A DNA stretch of 34,463 bases from a virus: positions 1 through 34,463 of IMG/VR virus record IMGVR_UViG_3300043398_000518; one strand, written 5' to 3'. Shown here in pieces: positions 1 to 8,196 of the stretch (positions are counted from its first letter, which is position 1; the number at the start of each line of letters is the position of its first letter). The notes below the pieces were generated by a model that was given only the letters and a program-made list of their open reading frames with translations, did not search any database and had not been told where the DNA came from. The translations under genes were made by a program, and so were the position numbers.

Positions 1-409
1 CTAGAACGCCCGAGACAAACGCTCCAAAACCCGTCGTGTCCACGGGATCGCCATTCGAGTCCAACAGGTTGAAATCGAATCCCACAAGATTGTCAACGGT
101 ATAAGGACCAACAGATAAATTAACGAAACTGCCGCCAGCCAAATAATGAAGAGTGACAGTTGTGCCATCCGATATGCCTGTGACATCCGCCACCGTAATA
201 ACTCCCGGCGACGCTGACGTGAAAGCCGTAATCGTTCGACCATGCACGTTGTCTGCCAGTTTCCGATAACCCGATCGTTTGACCAATCGGCCGTGGTAAA
301 AATGGGCATTATCTACCTCAATAAATCCATCTGGAGGGGCCAGCCATGGAGCAATATCCAACACCAGACCGGTCGTAAATGGCGCAACCAGTTGTGGTGC
401 ATACGTCAT
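1..409 (-). CDS. Tail hub / DNA-stabilisation-like protein, 5' fragment (second copy)
   Basis: This is the 5' end of the same gene that is complete at 32332-34434; here it runs off the window edge after about 136 codons. The ATG at 409 overlaps the TGA of the upstream gene (ATGA), the arrangement also found at 34434. It differs from the complete copy by one Ser/Asn change (residue 94) and four silent changes. It should be read as the redundant end of a circular map, not as an additional gene. Confidence 0.9.
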   Translation of the reverse strand, partial: MTYAPQLVAPFTTGLVLDIAPWLAPPDGFIEVDNAHFYHGRLVKRSGYRKLADNVHGRTITAFTSASPGVITVADVTGISDGTTVTLHYLAGGSFVNLSVGPYTVDNLVGFDFNLLDSNGDPVDTTGFGAFVSGVL

Positions 410-438
410 GCGGAGAACCCTCCCACGATCGAAACAGA
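1..438. repeat. Left copy of terminal direct repeat (438 bp)
   Basis: The first 438 bases match 34026-34463 without gaps and with five substitutions (positions 67, 129, 203, 233 and 311 against 34092, 34154, 34228, 34258 and 34336). The repeat lies in the 5' part of the tail-hub gene and in the junction with the following gene. It shows that the molecule is circular or terminally redundant, with a unit length near 34,025 bp. Four of the five differences are synonymous in the tail-hub frame; the fifth (position 129) changes Ser to Asn. Confidence 0.95.
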
Positions 439-1086
439 AAATGGTGCATCACGTAATGCCGCCGACTCATTTGCAATGTTCACCTTGAACGTGAAAGCAT
501 TTCCAGCCCATGAAACCGTATGATAATTGGCGATTCTAACGTTGTCTGTTGTTGCTCCATCTTGTGCGCTGACCGTAAGCATAATGCAATATTTATTCGC
601 AGTTGCTTCCGGAAATACTGCATCCGTTACAAGGGTATAATGTCCAGTCCCAGTGCGAACACAGGTGCTGATGTAATGTTTGTCATAGAATGCGCCCGTT
701 GCGTCGACCGTACACCATGCATTCACCATGCTCCGTTGCGTATTGTAGTAGGTATTGGTTCCAAAGTAAATTTTTTGTGCGTTGATGTCGGTTGTCGGAG
801 AGCCCACTCGCCCTTCAGATGTGATTTGAACGTCATCGGTGGTGTTCACTGCGAATATTTCGGGATTTCCACTGACTGGACCTTCACGGCAATACATGAT
901 GGATGTGTCGGCAATCGTGGCCGGGGTGTCTGGAATGGGGCCAATCGTCGTGCGGTTCACGTAATTCAACGCATACGGCTGGAATGTGCTGTCAGCGGTT
1001 TGAATTGCATCGTTGTTTGCACGAATTACCACACCTAGATTGCGGATTTTCGTGTTGTCGGCTGGTTGTGCTGCGTCCCACGCCAT
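406..1086 (-). CDS. Putative virion structural protein, fibre-like
   Basis: This 226-aa protein has no enzymatic motif. Its N-terminus (MAWDAAQPADNTKIRNLG) resembles the short head-binding starts of phage fibre-like proteins, and the rest is rich in Thr, Asn and small residues with alternating hydrophobics, as in beta-rich virion proteins. It lies between the head-tail adaptor gene and the tail-hub gene, a position where podoviruses place tail-machine components. The ribosome binding site is a G5 tract five bases before the ATG at 1086. Its TGA overlaps the ATG of the next gene. The exact role is unknown. Confidence 0.75.
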   Translation of the reverse strand: MAWDAAQPADNTKIRNLGVVIRANNDAIQTADSTFQPYALNYVNRTTIGPIPDTPATIADTSIMYCREGPVSGNPEIFAVNTTDDVQITSEGRVGSPTTDINAQKIYFGTNTYYNTQRSMVNAWCTVDATGAFYDKHYISTCVRTGTGHYTLVTDAVFPEATANKYCIMLTVSAQDGATTDNVRIANYHTVSWAGNAFTFKVNIANESAALRDAPFSVSIVGGFSA

Positions 1087-1095
1087 AATGTCCCC

Positions 1096-1983
1096 CTAGA
1101 AACTTGGTGCTGCGCGCGTGTTCAATAGATTTTGGTGTGTCCTTTTCAACACATATGCGAGTTGCTCTTTGTACAAGTCGGTAACGCGCACGTATGCGTC
1201 CATCTCTCCAAGATCCGAATGGATGTCCCGCGATGCCCCATACGCAATGCATGGCCCCCATTCCTGGTATTCCGGCGTCGATTGTGGCGTAGTCAATGGC
1301 GCAACAATTTGATACGCACCTACGCGAAATTTGTAACTGGTGTCGGGAACTGGGAAAAATTGCCATCGGTTGGCGTACCACAAAACTGCTGTGGGACGTC
1401 CTGGAGCGAATGGAATGTACGAAACATTTACATTCACATTCTCAGCAGGCGCCGTGTCAAACGTCACAGAAAAAGCACCCGATTCATAGTTCAATGAAAC
1501 CGATGTCACACCAGTCCCAACGAACGTTGCAGTGCCATAAAAATCCTCATTCGTATCTTGGGCATAATATTGAGCCGAAGAAACGACACAAGAGGCGGGC
1601 AGGATCGATAGGTTATTACCCAAAGTTGCCGTAAATACGGTTGTCGATCCATCACCTGTAGAAATGGTCGCCCGCTGCACTTGCATCGGATTTGTGTCAT
1701 TAAAATAGCCAGGAGATTGGTACCAATCCAATAACAGGTTGTCCATCGTCGAAGGTGGAACAAAATTCGTATACCCAGCCGGTGCATCATACAACATGGT
1801 ATTTGCCACGGTGATAAACTCGTAATACACTAACTTTTGCTCGAGTTTTAATTCAGCCGGGAACGTATACACATAATAATTGTTGATGTAATTGTCCACT
1901 GCTTCGGTCGATAATTCTTCTTCAGCTAATCGACCCGTGACATTACGCACCTTCGTTCGGATATCTTGTAAGGTCCAACCCAT
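1096..1983 (-). CDS. Head-tail adaptor, P22 gp4 (tail accessory factor)-like
   Basis: This 295-aa protein probably binds below the portal and closes the filled head. The N-terminal segment (GWTLQDIRTKVRNVTGR) and the C-terminal helical part (EYQEWGPCIAYGASRDI and a following helix) resemble podovirus head-completion proteins. Between them, at about residues 108-192, lies an inserted beta domain of the type that starts GDGSTTVFTATL and ends in a VNVNVSYIP strand, a module common in phage neck and tail proteins. Gene order after the capsid gene supports the call. The ribosome binding site is an extreme G8 run at 1986-1993, two bases from the ATG. Family assignment is from pattern and position, so moderately sure. 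Confidence 0.65.
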   Translation of the reverse strand: MGWTLQDIRTKVRNVTGRLAEEELSTEAVDNYINNYYVYTFPAELKLEQKLVYYEFITVANTMLYDAPAGYTNFVPPSTMDNLLLDWYQSPGYFNDTNPMQVQRATISTGDGSTTVFTATLGNNLSILPASCVVSSAQYYAQDTNEDFYGTATFVGTGVTSVSLNYESGAFSVTFDTAPAENVNVNVSYIPFAPGRPTAVLWYANRWQFFPVPDTSYKFRVGAYQIVAPLTTPQSTPEYQEWGPCIAYGASRDIHSDLGEMDAYVRVTDLYKEQLAYVLKRTHQNLLNTRAAPSF

Positions 1984-1997
1984 CTCCCCCCCCGGGA

Positions 1998-2387
1998 TTA
2001 CTCATAAACTTCGCGGAACTGATATCGCGGGCTGAAACCGTGCTGCACTTTATGCATCTTTCCTGTTCCATCCGGATGCCATTTCCAAATGGGCGTGCCG
2101 CGAGATTCCATATGTTCTTTTAGAAACCTAGGAATGCGATATCTTCCGCCGTGGAAAAACTCGAAAACACCCTTTTTTTTGGTGCTCCCGTATATCGTTT
2201 TAACCATTGGCCCATTTGGCTCTTCGACGTTCATAAACTCGTATGTGCCGCACTCCCTTAACTGCTTTTCGTGTTTTTCACTTTTTGGCAGTGGGAAGAT
2301 TGGTAAATCGCTGTAGCTCGAGTAATCCTTTGCCAGCTTCTCGCCGGGACGTGATTCACTCGTAGCCGCTTGTGTAGCAGTTGCCAT
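1998..2387 (-). CDS. Conserved-type hypothetical protein in the head gene cluster
   Basis: This 129-aa hydrophilic protein is not recognised. It has a disordered Ala/Thr/Ser/Lys N-terminus (about 1-35), then a compact basic/aromatic region with repeated Gly-Tyr-Arg and Trp-Lys-Trp-His features. It sits between the putative decoration protein and the head-tail adaptor, so a small virion or assembly role is likely. Its Shine-Dalgarno sequence (GAGAGGGG, four bases before the ATG at 2387) lies in the 3' arm of an inverted repeat at about 2391-2424, which could regulate its translation. Confidence 0.7.
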   Translation of the reverse strand: MATATQAATSESRPGEKLAKDYSSYSDLPIFPLPKSEKHEKQLRECGTYEFMNVEEPNGPMVKTIYGSTKKKGVFEFFHGGRYRIPRFLKEHMESRGTPIWKWHPDGTGKMHKVQHGFSPRYQFREVYE

Positions 2388-2390
2388 GAT

Positions 2391-2424
2391 CCCCTCTCTT
2401 TTTTAAAAAAGGGGAGGACGAGAA
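2391..2424 (-). promoter_or_regulatory. Inverted repeat overlapping the ribosome binding site of the 129-aa gene
   Basis: On the minus strand a CCTCCCC-T6 arm is followed directly by an A6-GAGAGGGG arm. T6 pairs with A6, and the C-rich arm can pair with the G-rich Shine-Dalgarno sequence of the gene at 2387. It occupies part of the 64-base gap after the gene ending at 2452. A G9 run also lies in this gap. It could sequester the ribosome binding site and lower expression relative to the capsid genes. The structure is inferred by eye; no folding energy was computed. Confidence 0.4.
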
Positions 2425-2451
2425 CCCGAAACGCCCCCCCCCAAGCATTTC

Positions 2452-3045
2452 TTAGTTCACTGGGTTTTCTGACTTCGCGACGTACACCATCGAAGCATTG
2501 TTCTGACCAACCACGCCAGTCCCAAAAGTCATTCCTTGGATTGCGTAGTTATATGTTGGCACCGGCTTACCATCACTGTCGCTTACACGCGACACGATTC
2601 CACCGCTGACATACGCAGAATATGCAGACGTATTGGTGGTGGTAGTAATAGTAGTTGCAGTTACGCTGGCAACCGTATATGTACCGTTCAAGCTCGTTCC
2701 AGATAGATCGTCAGCCAAACCGCCAACCGCAATTGTGTCGCCAGCTGCAAAGCCAAACGTAGATACGCTCGACGCAGTAATGACACCTGGGTTTGCATTG
2801 GTAAAGCCGCTGATCGTTGCGCCGAATGCACCTTCTTGTGACAGCGGTGTGAACCCGTTCGATGTTGTTATTGTTCCAGCATCAACGTCTAGGTAATACC
2901 CATCGGGCATCGAGCTGTTCCAATAAAAACTGCCGCCATTTGTCACGTCGACCGTTGTGATCTCGGCAACTTCAAAACCGATTGATTGGTTCCTGGCAAC
3001 CGCAGAAGCTGGGTTGGTCCACGAGCCGACCTTAATTTGAGCCAT
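2452..3045 (-). CDS. Putative capsid-associated / decoration protein with an FCCH-like beta module
   Basis: This 197-aa protein is encoded directly downstream of the major capsid protein, where decoration or head-fibre proteins are usual. Residues about 77-150 (starting ISGFTNANPGVITAS, later LNGTYTVASVTATTITT) form the small beta module often annotated in phages as ubiquitin-activating-enzyme FCCH-like; here it surely has no ubiquitin role and acts as a virion beta domain. Two similar modules occur in the tail-hub protein. The ribosome binding site is a G6 run four bases before the ATG at 3045. Confidence 0.7.
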   Translation of the reverse strand: MAQIKVGSWTNPASAVARNQSIGFEVAEITTVDVTNGGSFYWNSSMPDGYYLDVDAGTITTSNGFTPLSQEGAFGATISGFTNANPGVITASSVSTFGFAAGDTIAVGGLADDLSGTSLNGTYTVASVTATTITTTTNTSAYSAYVSGGIVSRVSDSDGKPVPTYNYAIQGMTFGTGVVGQNNASMVYVAKSENPVN

Positions 3046-3063
3046 CTTTCCCCCCTGGTATGT

Positions 3064-4008
3064 TTAAGAGTGTGTTGCCATCAAGTTAACCATGAACGAA
3101 TCATTCAAGATCTTGGCGACAAATGGTATCTGCCAGCCAACGGATCCACGCTGGTTCAATGGGTCACTTGCACCCGCAGAACCCAATGGCTTCACGTAAA
3201 ATTGTCCATTTTCGCTTCCTAGGTTTACTGTGGCGTATGCTTCCTTGCCCACAATTACGTTTGAGTACACTGCAGGAGATGCGCTCGAGATAATACCCAC
3301 AGAGGTGAAAAGCCATCGTACGTTACCTGTGGAACCCCATTCTGATGGAATTACGGGTTGTTGTGCAGGATAGTTGGCAGTGTTCACGAAGTTATCAACC
3401 GCTTCCAAGTCATCCAAAAGCGCCGTGTCGATGTACCCCCAAAAACTTGGTCGAATCGGTGTTGTTCCAAAGCGATCTTCCCCGACAATGACTTCTGAGA
3501 TCATATCGGTGTTGTTTGTCAGCAATGTAAATACCGCCGAGTTGATGTCTTGTTGTGTCAACTGGGTCGGGGTTTGTGCGTTGTTTCCGTTTGAGCAAAG
3601 TAAAACGGAACTGGTCGAGGCCAAAACATCGCGCGTCAGTTCATCGATTGTTTGAGCCAAGTTTTGCGCCAACAGCCTCGAGGATTCATTGAGGACCCGA
3701 TCTTCAACGGTAAGCTCAACTTGGTTGGTAATGGTCACAAAATTTCCATAGAACTCGACTCTCGCTTTAAGGTCAGTTACGCTGAGAGGTGCACCGGGCG
3801 GAGTGATACCATCCACCAGTGGCACAGGAACAGTCGAAAGCCGCGAATATCTGCGGAATACGATTGTGTCACCGGACTTCTCTGGCAATGTTCTACGCTG
3901 GGCAAACCTCGTGTAGATAAGTTGTGGATATGCTGTCATCAAAAGCAGACGGTCGTAATACTCACGAACTGCTGGTGGCAGCACAGCCACAGTTGTTACA
4001 GTAGACAT
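3064..4008 (-). CDS. Major capsid protein, N4-gp56 family
   Basis: This 314-aa protein is the shell subunit. The N-terminal half is typical of the N4-gp56 family of HK97-fold capsid proteins: a helix with PQLIYTRFAQRRTLPEKSGD, then IVFRRYSRL, then GITPPGAPLSVTDL and the strand EFYGNFVTITNQVELTVED, followed by a long helix with LAQNLAQTIDELTRDVL. Length fits the short members of the family. It follows the scaffold gene by 35 bases. The start at 4008 is set by GGAGGGG five bases upstream. Confidence 0.93.
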   Translation of the reverse strand: MSTVTTVAVLPPAVREYYDRLLLMTAYPQLIYTRFAQRRTLPEKSGDTIVFRRYSRLSTVPVPLVDGITPPGAPLSVTDLKARVEFYGNFVTITNQVELTVEDRVLNESSRLLAQNLAQTIDELTRDVLASTSSVLLCSNGNNAQTPTQLTQQDINSAVFTLLTNNTDMISEVIVGEDRFGTTPIRPSFWGYIDTALLDDLEAVDNFVNTANYPAQQPVIPSEWGSTGNVRWLFTSVGIISSASPAVYSNVIVGKEAYATVNLGSENGQFYVKPLGSAGASDPLNQRGSVGWQIPFVAKILNDSFMVNLMATHS

Positions 4009-4043
4009 TAATTCCCCTCCAAATATGTGTAGACGTTATCGTT

Positions 4044-4700
4044 TCATCCTAAATTCCTCATGGCGTGTTTGCGGAATTCGTCGTCCGACATGTGAGACCA
4101 CTTTTTGATTTGTGAGGCAGTTGATGTGCGCGCAACGCTGCTCAAAGAACCAGGTTTGTCCAAATTCTCAATTGCGCGTTGTGCTTCTGGATTGATTTTT
4201 GGCTTTGGCTGCTCTGAGGAGTGCTTTGCCCGACATCCATCACTGTTTTTGGCGAGGTAATACGCCAACTCATAATCTTGGGTCTGTTGCAAGACGTTCC
4301 GAAGATTCGGCTGTTTCTCCAGGACTTCTGGCAAATGTTCCGTTATCACTTGCTCGTAATCCGGATATTTGCGATACATATGCATCTCGGCCATGCTCGC
4401 TTGAGCAGGCTTGAGGATTTTTTTCAGTTGACGAACGGTTAAAACATCGTCGTCATCCAATACATCTTCGATGGCTTCTTGACGTTTCTCTGGCTGTTGA
4501 GCCCTTTTGAGTAATGTCAAATTGTCTTTGATATCCCGGATTTCTTCCTGGAGTTGTTGACGAGCCTGTCTCTCGGCCTGCAAAGCGGACAATGGCACCA
4601 TTTGCTCATTGGCTTCCGATTGCGACGTCGATGCTACGTCAAAATTTTCACCTTCTGGAACGGCGGCTTCCAGCATAACGCCCGATTGTTCTTCTACCAT
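4044..4700 (-). CDS. Scaffolding protein
   Basis: This 218-aa protein likely directs procapsid assembly and is then released. It is charged and mostly helical: a disordered acidic N-terminus, a coiled-coil-like segment at about residues 38-72, an acidic stretch with DDDD at about 81-84, and a basic helical C-terminus (SQIKKWSHMSDDEFRKHAM) of the kind that binds coat subunits. It lies between the portal-side genes and the capsid gene, the usual place. The Shine-Dalgarno is GGAGGGG before the ATG at 4700. The call rests on composition and position. Confidence 0.75.
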   Translation of the reverse strand: MVEEQSGVMLEAAVPEGENFDVASTSQSEANEQMVPLSALQAERQARQQLQEEIRDIKDNLTLLKRAQQPEKRQEAIEDVLDDDDVLTVRQLKKILKPAQASMAEMHMYRKYPDYEQVITEHLPEVLEKQPNLRNVLQQTQDYELAYYLAKNSDGCRAKHSSEQPKPKINPEAQRAIENLDKPGSLSSVARTSTASQIKKWSHMSDDEFRKHAMRNLG

Positions 4701-4745
4701 GGTTCCCCTCCCACGCCCGTGCTATAAATGTCGGCGGCACATTAC

Positions 4746-5117
4746 CTAATGCATATAAGCGTCTCCCAATGTGGAGGTCTCAATAATCGTCTCCTCCCCG
4801 TATTTCGCACCCAATGCACGTACTCCTGCATAATCAATTGGCACGTCGGGCATGTTGACTTCCCAACGGATCGTTCCATTGTCGTTGTCAACTTCACCCA
4901 AAATTGCACCAACAAAAGAGGGGGGGCGTTCCGCATAGGCTTTGATCATTTTTCGTACCGCAGGCCGGCCATTGATATGGTTTTTCATTCGTTTGGCAAC
5001 AAGCATAATCCAGTACTTTCCCGGGCGATTTGTATTCGCATCCAGGATCTGTTGGATTATCCGATTGTCGTTCTCCATAATGGCTAAGCTAGTTTCGCCT
5101 AATTCTTGAACTTCCAT
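4746..5117 (-). CDS. Hypothetical protein between portal and scaffold
   Basis: This 123-aa protein is not assigned. It has a helical N-terminal half (repeated Asn-Arg and basic residues around 32-60, including KYWIMLVAKRMKNH) and a more beta-like acidic C-terminal half. Similar short genes occur between portal and scaffold in podovirus-like phages. The ATG at 5117 follows a G6 tract five bases upstream. Confidence 0.7.
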   Translation of the reverse strand: MEVQELGETSLAIMENDNRIIQQILDANTNRPGKYWIMLVAKRMKNHINGRPAVRKMIKAYAERPPSFVGAILGEVDNDNGTIRWEVNMPDVPIDYAGVRALGAKYGEETIIETSTLGDAYMH

Positions 5118-5135
5118 GCGGGCCCCCCAAAACGT

Positions 5136-5441
5136 TTAATATTTATAATGCCAAGCTAGTGGCGGATATCCCTTGCTGGTGGGATTCTTGTAATCAATTG
5201 GCTTGACTTCGGCATACTCACCGGCATCGCCATGATTTTTCATGCGCACACCGTTATCTGAGCCATAACTGCCGTTGTATCCCATCTGGGTGCCTTCATG
5301 CCCACCAGAATATTTTTCCATTTGCTCCATGCCCATCGATTCATGTCGACGGCTTGGATATGACTGTCGTTTCATGCTCTCGCGACCGTTTCTCATCCCG
5401 AGACTTTCGTCCATACGGTCCCGACGTCCTTGTTTTTTCAT
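5136..5441 (-). CDS. Small hydrophilic protein, Met/Gly/Tyr-rich
   Basis: This 101-aa protein is very hydrophilic, with a basic N-terminus (KKQGRRDRMDES), a Met-, Gly- and Tyr-rich middle and a C-terminus with DYKNPTSKGYPPLAWHY. It looks disordered except perhaps for the last 25 residues. Its ATG overlaps the portal stop (ATGA), with the ribosome binding site GGAGGGGGG inside the portal gene, so it is translationally coupled to the portal and may be a head-assembly or virion component. No family recognised. Confidence 0.7.
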   Translation of the reverse strand: MKKQGRRDRMDESLGMRNGRESMKRQSYPSRRHESMGMEQMEKYSGGHEGTQMGYNGSYGSDNGVRMKNHGDAGEYAEVKPIDYKNPTSKGYPPLAWHYKY

Positions 5442-7531
5442 ATACCCCCCTCCTGAGGTTGTTGCTGGACCGATGCGGAATTTCCCGCCCCGGCTAATGA
5501 CGAAATACCAACGTCTTCGGCTTTTACTTGAGCCTCCCTCGGCCGTTGGATTCCCTCTACGATGCGCGAAATCTGGAACACCTTTTCTAGATATCCCAAA
5601 TCCATGCCTTCGAGCTCTTTGACGATTTGCATCCTCTTGAACATCGCGTCCGTGGAATTCTCTACGCTGCGACTGATGCGCTCGTCCTCCAGACCCATGT
5701 TCGCCACAGCTCTGGTAAATCTTTCTTTTGATAATGCAATATCGGATTGCGCGCGAGCTGCTTGTGCCTGCGCCTGAGACTGAAGAAGTTGCATTTGAAT
5801 TTGCTGCGCCTGCTGCGCTTGTTGTGCTTGCTGTTGTTCCGCTTGTTGGAGATCTTGGATAAACTCGCCTTTGCCTTGGATCGGTGCGGCCTTGGCCAAC
5901 ATTTCCCCTGTGACTGGAACGCCAAGCTGTTTGAGATCGACCAACTGTCGGAAATACATTTGCTTCTGAGAATCCGTCAGAGGCCCCTCGGTGATTTCGA
6001 TGTCGTATTTGATCAATCCCTTTTCATATAACTTGGGATCTGGATCCTCATTCAGAATTCGACGCATCTTTTCCGGCGTCCATGACTGCATCATCTTGAT
6101 CATCTTTTTGCTGAGCGCTTTCTGGGAAAACCGCAGATTATCAAATACCTCTTGCAGCCCAGTCACAGCAGCACCCTGGCGAAGCATCATCATGACACCC
6201 GATTCGTTGCCGTTATCGGGGACACCAAATGCCGCGTCATTCACACCAAATGCTTCGATTACGTCTTTGTCAAATAATTCTTGCAATTGGAACATTGATG
6301 GCGGAATTTGCCCCGGAGGTATCTTTTGAATGGCATCGGGTGCTGCATCTTGACGTTTCCAAACAACTCGGCCTTGTGAGGTTTGGAATAATGATGTTGG
6401 GTTAACAACCGAGTTTTCGGTCGCAATCCACCCGGAATTGATCTGGGAATCCAGCAAATCGATCATCTGGCTGCGCCGACGATTGGACTCTCGTTGCGGA
6501 TCTTTGGCATTGCGCAAAATCGACTGGCATTTTAGATCCCACAGTTCCGATTCTGGCTTCCATACACCAACAAATGGTACCAGCGGGTACTCGTCCAATC
6601 CCCATGGGTTTTCAACGACCTCGATCAGTTCGTTATTTACAATGATCGACAGTAAAATATACCGTTGTGACCTCTTGGACAGCTTGAAAGACGGTTTCAT
6701 CGATAAAATATATTTCAGACGATCCCGTGGACCGTCCCAGTCAATGAACATCCCCGTTTCCGTGTCAATCAGAACGGGAATTTCGCGCCATTTCTGCTCG
6801 TACATCTCGTTATATGCCAATAATGGTTGGCCATTCGGCTGCTGCTGATATGGAAGCCACGTGAATTTGTCGTCCCGGTCCCAGCCGATCATGTACAACT
6901 CGGCCAAACGCTCTTCGTGTTTGGGCAACAACGAAATCGCCATATCTAATGGCAAGTATTTGCGGCGCATGATGTATTGGCAGTCACTCAAATCCAAATT
7001 CATAAAGTATGGATCGGTGATAAATGCGTTGTATGGCTCGCGAGAGACCCGGACATCCCCATTCGCCGGATCCTCGCGATAATCCATCCACAACGAGAGC
7101 ATGTTCCAACCGGTAATCACCCCCCCTGCAAACGCATCGCTGATTTGACGGTCGACATCCCCGTATTTCGTGGAATGCATCAATAACTTCGTCATCTGAT
7201 CGGCGACGCGTTGATCTGTATCTTCGGTTGGAACTACGACGGACTGAAGGCGGTTTTTTCTCTGGTAGCCGGTAATAAGATCACAACCTCGGCGTACCTT
7301 GTTGAAGACGAACGCAGACCGTCCCTCGTTGTAGAGCAGTCGTTGTTCACGGGCGTCCCATTGATCGCCCAAATAGAATCGCAAATCCGTGTCCGCTTCG
7401 GGAAAGAACGGATTCCACGCATAAAACGCTTGGTAATAATACGTGTCGAATTTCTGTAATGCATCACGCGGCTCTGGACCCGGTTGCGGCGGATATAACT
7501 GTCCCGCAAGTCCATCGATTTTAACCGACAT
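5438..7531 (-). CDS. Portal protein, P22-like
   Basis: This 697-aa protein forms the dodecameric ring through which DNA enters and leaves the head. Length and features match P22-type portals: FYLGDQWD near residue 68, the RSAFVFNKVR element, conserved aromatic/acidic segments in the wing, the clip/stem-like FGVNDAAFGVPDNGNESG region, and a long Gln/Ala-rich helical C-terminus (about 565-620) like the barrel helix of P22 portal. It follows the small gene at 7738 and precedes scaffold and capsid. The start at 7531 has AAGGAGGGG upstream. Confidence 0.93.
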   Translation of the reverse strand: MSVKIDGLAGQLYPPQPGPEPRDALQKFDTYYYQAFYAWNPFFPEADTDLRFYLGDQWDAREQRLLYNEGRSAFVFNKVRRGCDLITGYQRKNRLQSVVVPTEDTDQRVADQMTKLLMHSTKYGDVDRQISDAFAGGVITGWNMLSLWMDYREDPANGDVRVSREPYNAFITDPYFMNLDLSDCQYIMRRKYLPLDMAISLLPKHEERLAELYMIGWDRDDKFTWLPYQQQPNGQPLLAYNEMYEQKWREIPVLIDTETGMFIDWDGPRDRLKYILSMKPSFKLSKRSQRYILLSIIVNNELIEVVENPWGLDEYPLVPFVGVWKPESELWDLKCQSILRNAKDPQRESNRRRSQMIDLLDSQINSGWIATENSVVNPTSLFQTSQGRVVWKRQDAAPDAIQKIPPGQIPPSMFQLQELFDKDVIEAFGVNDAAFGVPDNGNESGVMMMLRQGAAVTGLQEVFDNLRFSQKALSKKMIKMMQSWTPEKMRRILNEDPDPKLYEKGLIKYDIEITEGPLTDSQKQMYFRQLVDLKQLGVPVTGEMLAKAAPIQGKGEFIQDLQQAEQQQAQQAQQAQQIQMQLLQSQAQAQAARAQSDIALSKERFTRAVANMGLEDERISRSVENSTDAMFKRMQIVKELEGMDLGYLEKVFQISRIVEGIQRPREAQVKAEDVGISSLAGAGNSASVQQQPQEGGI

Positions 7532-7558
7532 AATCCACCCCTCCTTGGATCATGTTAT

Positions 7559-7738
7559 CTATTTCTGCCGCGCACTACGCCTTCGTCCTGCTGATGACAT
7601 GGCCGCCATCTTTTTAGCGCCATATTTCTTTCTACCAATTACCGCCGCGAGCGCACCTGGATTCTCAATCCCCTTATGCGATAACTTATTTTCAAGTGCC
7701 TTGAAACGGGCACCAGAGCCCAATTTTGGTTTAGCCAT
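7559..7738 (-). CDS. Small conserved basic protein upstream of portal (59 aa)
   Basis: A 59-aa ORF starting MAKPKLGSGARFKALE and ending in a basic tail (AGRRRSARQK). Short Lys/Arg-rich proteins of this pattern, with a GALAAVIGRKKYG core, are frequent next to phage portal and capsid genes. The ATG at 7738 is preceded by a strong AAGGAGGGGG. It is the first gene after the promoter at 7777-7805 and stops 27 bases before the portal start. Role unknown; perhaps DNA- or capsid-binding. Confidence 0.85.
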   Translation of the reverse strand: MAKPKLGSGARFKALENKLSHKGIENPGALAAVIGRKKYGAKKMAAMSSAGRRRSARQK

Positions 7739-7776
7739 CGTATCCCCCTCCTTGATGCGCCACGGCGGCGATGCAA

Positions 7777-7805
7777 GTTATTGCAACGATGTCACATTTT
7801 GTCAA
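7777..7805 (-). promoter_or_regulatory. Candidate late promoter for the head operon
   Basis: On the minus strand a perfect TTGACA (7805-7800) is followed after exactly 17 bases by AATAAC (7782-7777), four of six matches to the -10 consensus. It sits in the 101-base gap between the gene ending at 7840 and the 59-aa gene, and would drive portal, scaffold, capsid and adaptors. Confidence 0.6.
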
Positions 7806-7839
7806 ATATTTCTTGTATTTTTGGCGATGTGGAAAATCT

Positions 7840-8139
7840 TTAGGAATTTCTACAGATAAATTTCCCGTATGATTCGCGATCCCAATCGCCTTGCAAGAAT
7901 GTGTATACGACGTTGTTGATCTTGTCGTAATCCGATGAAAGAAATTTAACGGAAACTTTGTCCTTCATCTCCAGGAACACTTCCCACATCCATCGACCAT
8001 CCCGTACTGGAATCGCCGCATTCGCGTGTATGCGCGCAATCTTATTTCCATTGATCACGCATACGTCAAAAATATTCGACTGGTGTTCTTGCGGACACAG
8101 TCCAACAACCCAACCACTGTCCACTCTCAATGGAAGCAT
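7840..8139 (-). CDS. Hypothetical protein
   Basis: A 99-aa protein beginning MLPLRVDSGW. The chosen ATG at 8139 has GAGAG seven bases upstream; an ATG at 8160 is in frame but has a poorly placed site. The protein is mixed alpha/beta with several Trp and ends KFICRNS. The segment DGRWMWEVFLEMKDKVSVKF looks like a beta hairpin core. No family recognised. It is the last small gene before the late promoter. Confidence 0.65.
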   Translation of the reverse strand: MLPLRVDSGWVVGLCPQEHQSNIFDVCVINGNKIARIHANAAIPVRDGRWMWEVFLEMKDKVSVKFLSSDYDKINNVVYTFLQGDWDRESYGKFICRNS

Positions 8140-8196
8140 TTTTTTCTCTCTTCGATACATGCCTTTTTGAGCATAACACTCCCATCGATCGAGAGT

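Noticed and set aside
520-1038. 172-aa plus-strand ORF opposite the gene at 406-1086
   Set aside because: Composition is typical of an antisense shadow, and no ribosome binding site or family features are seen.
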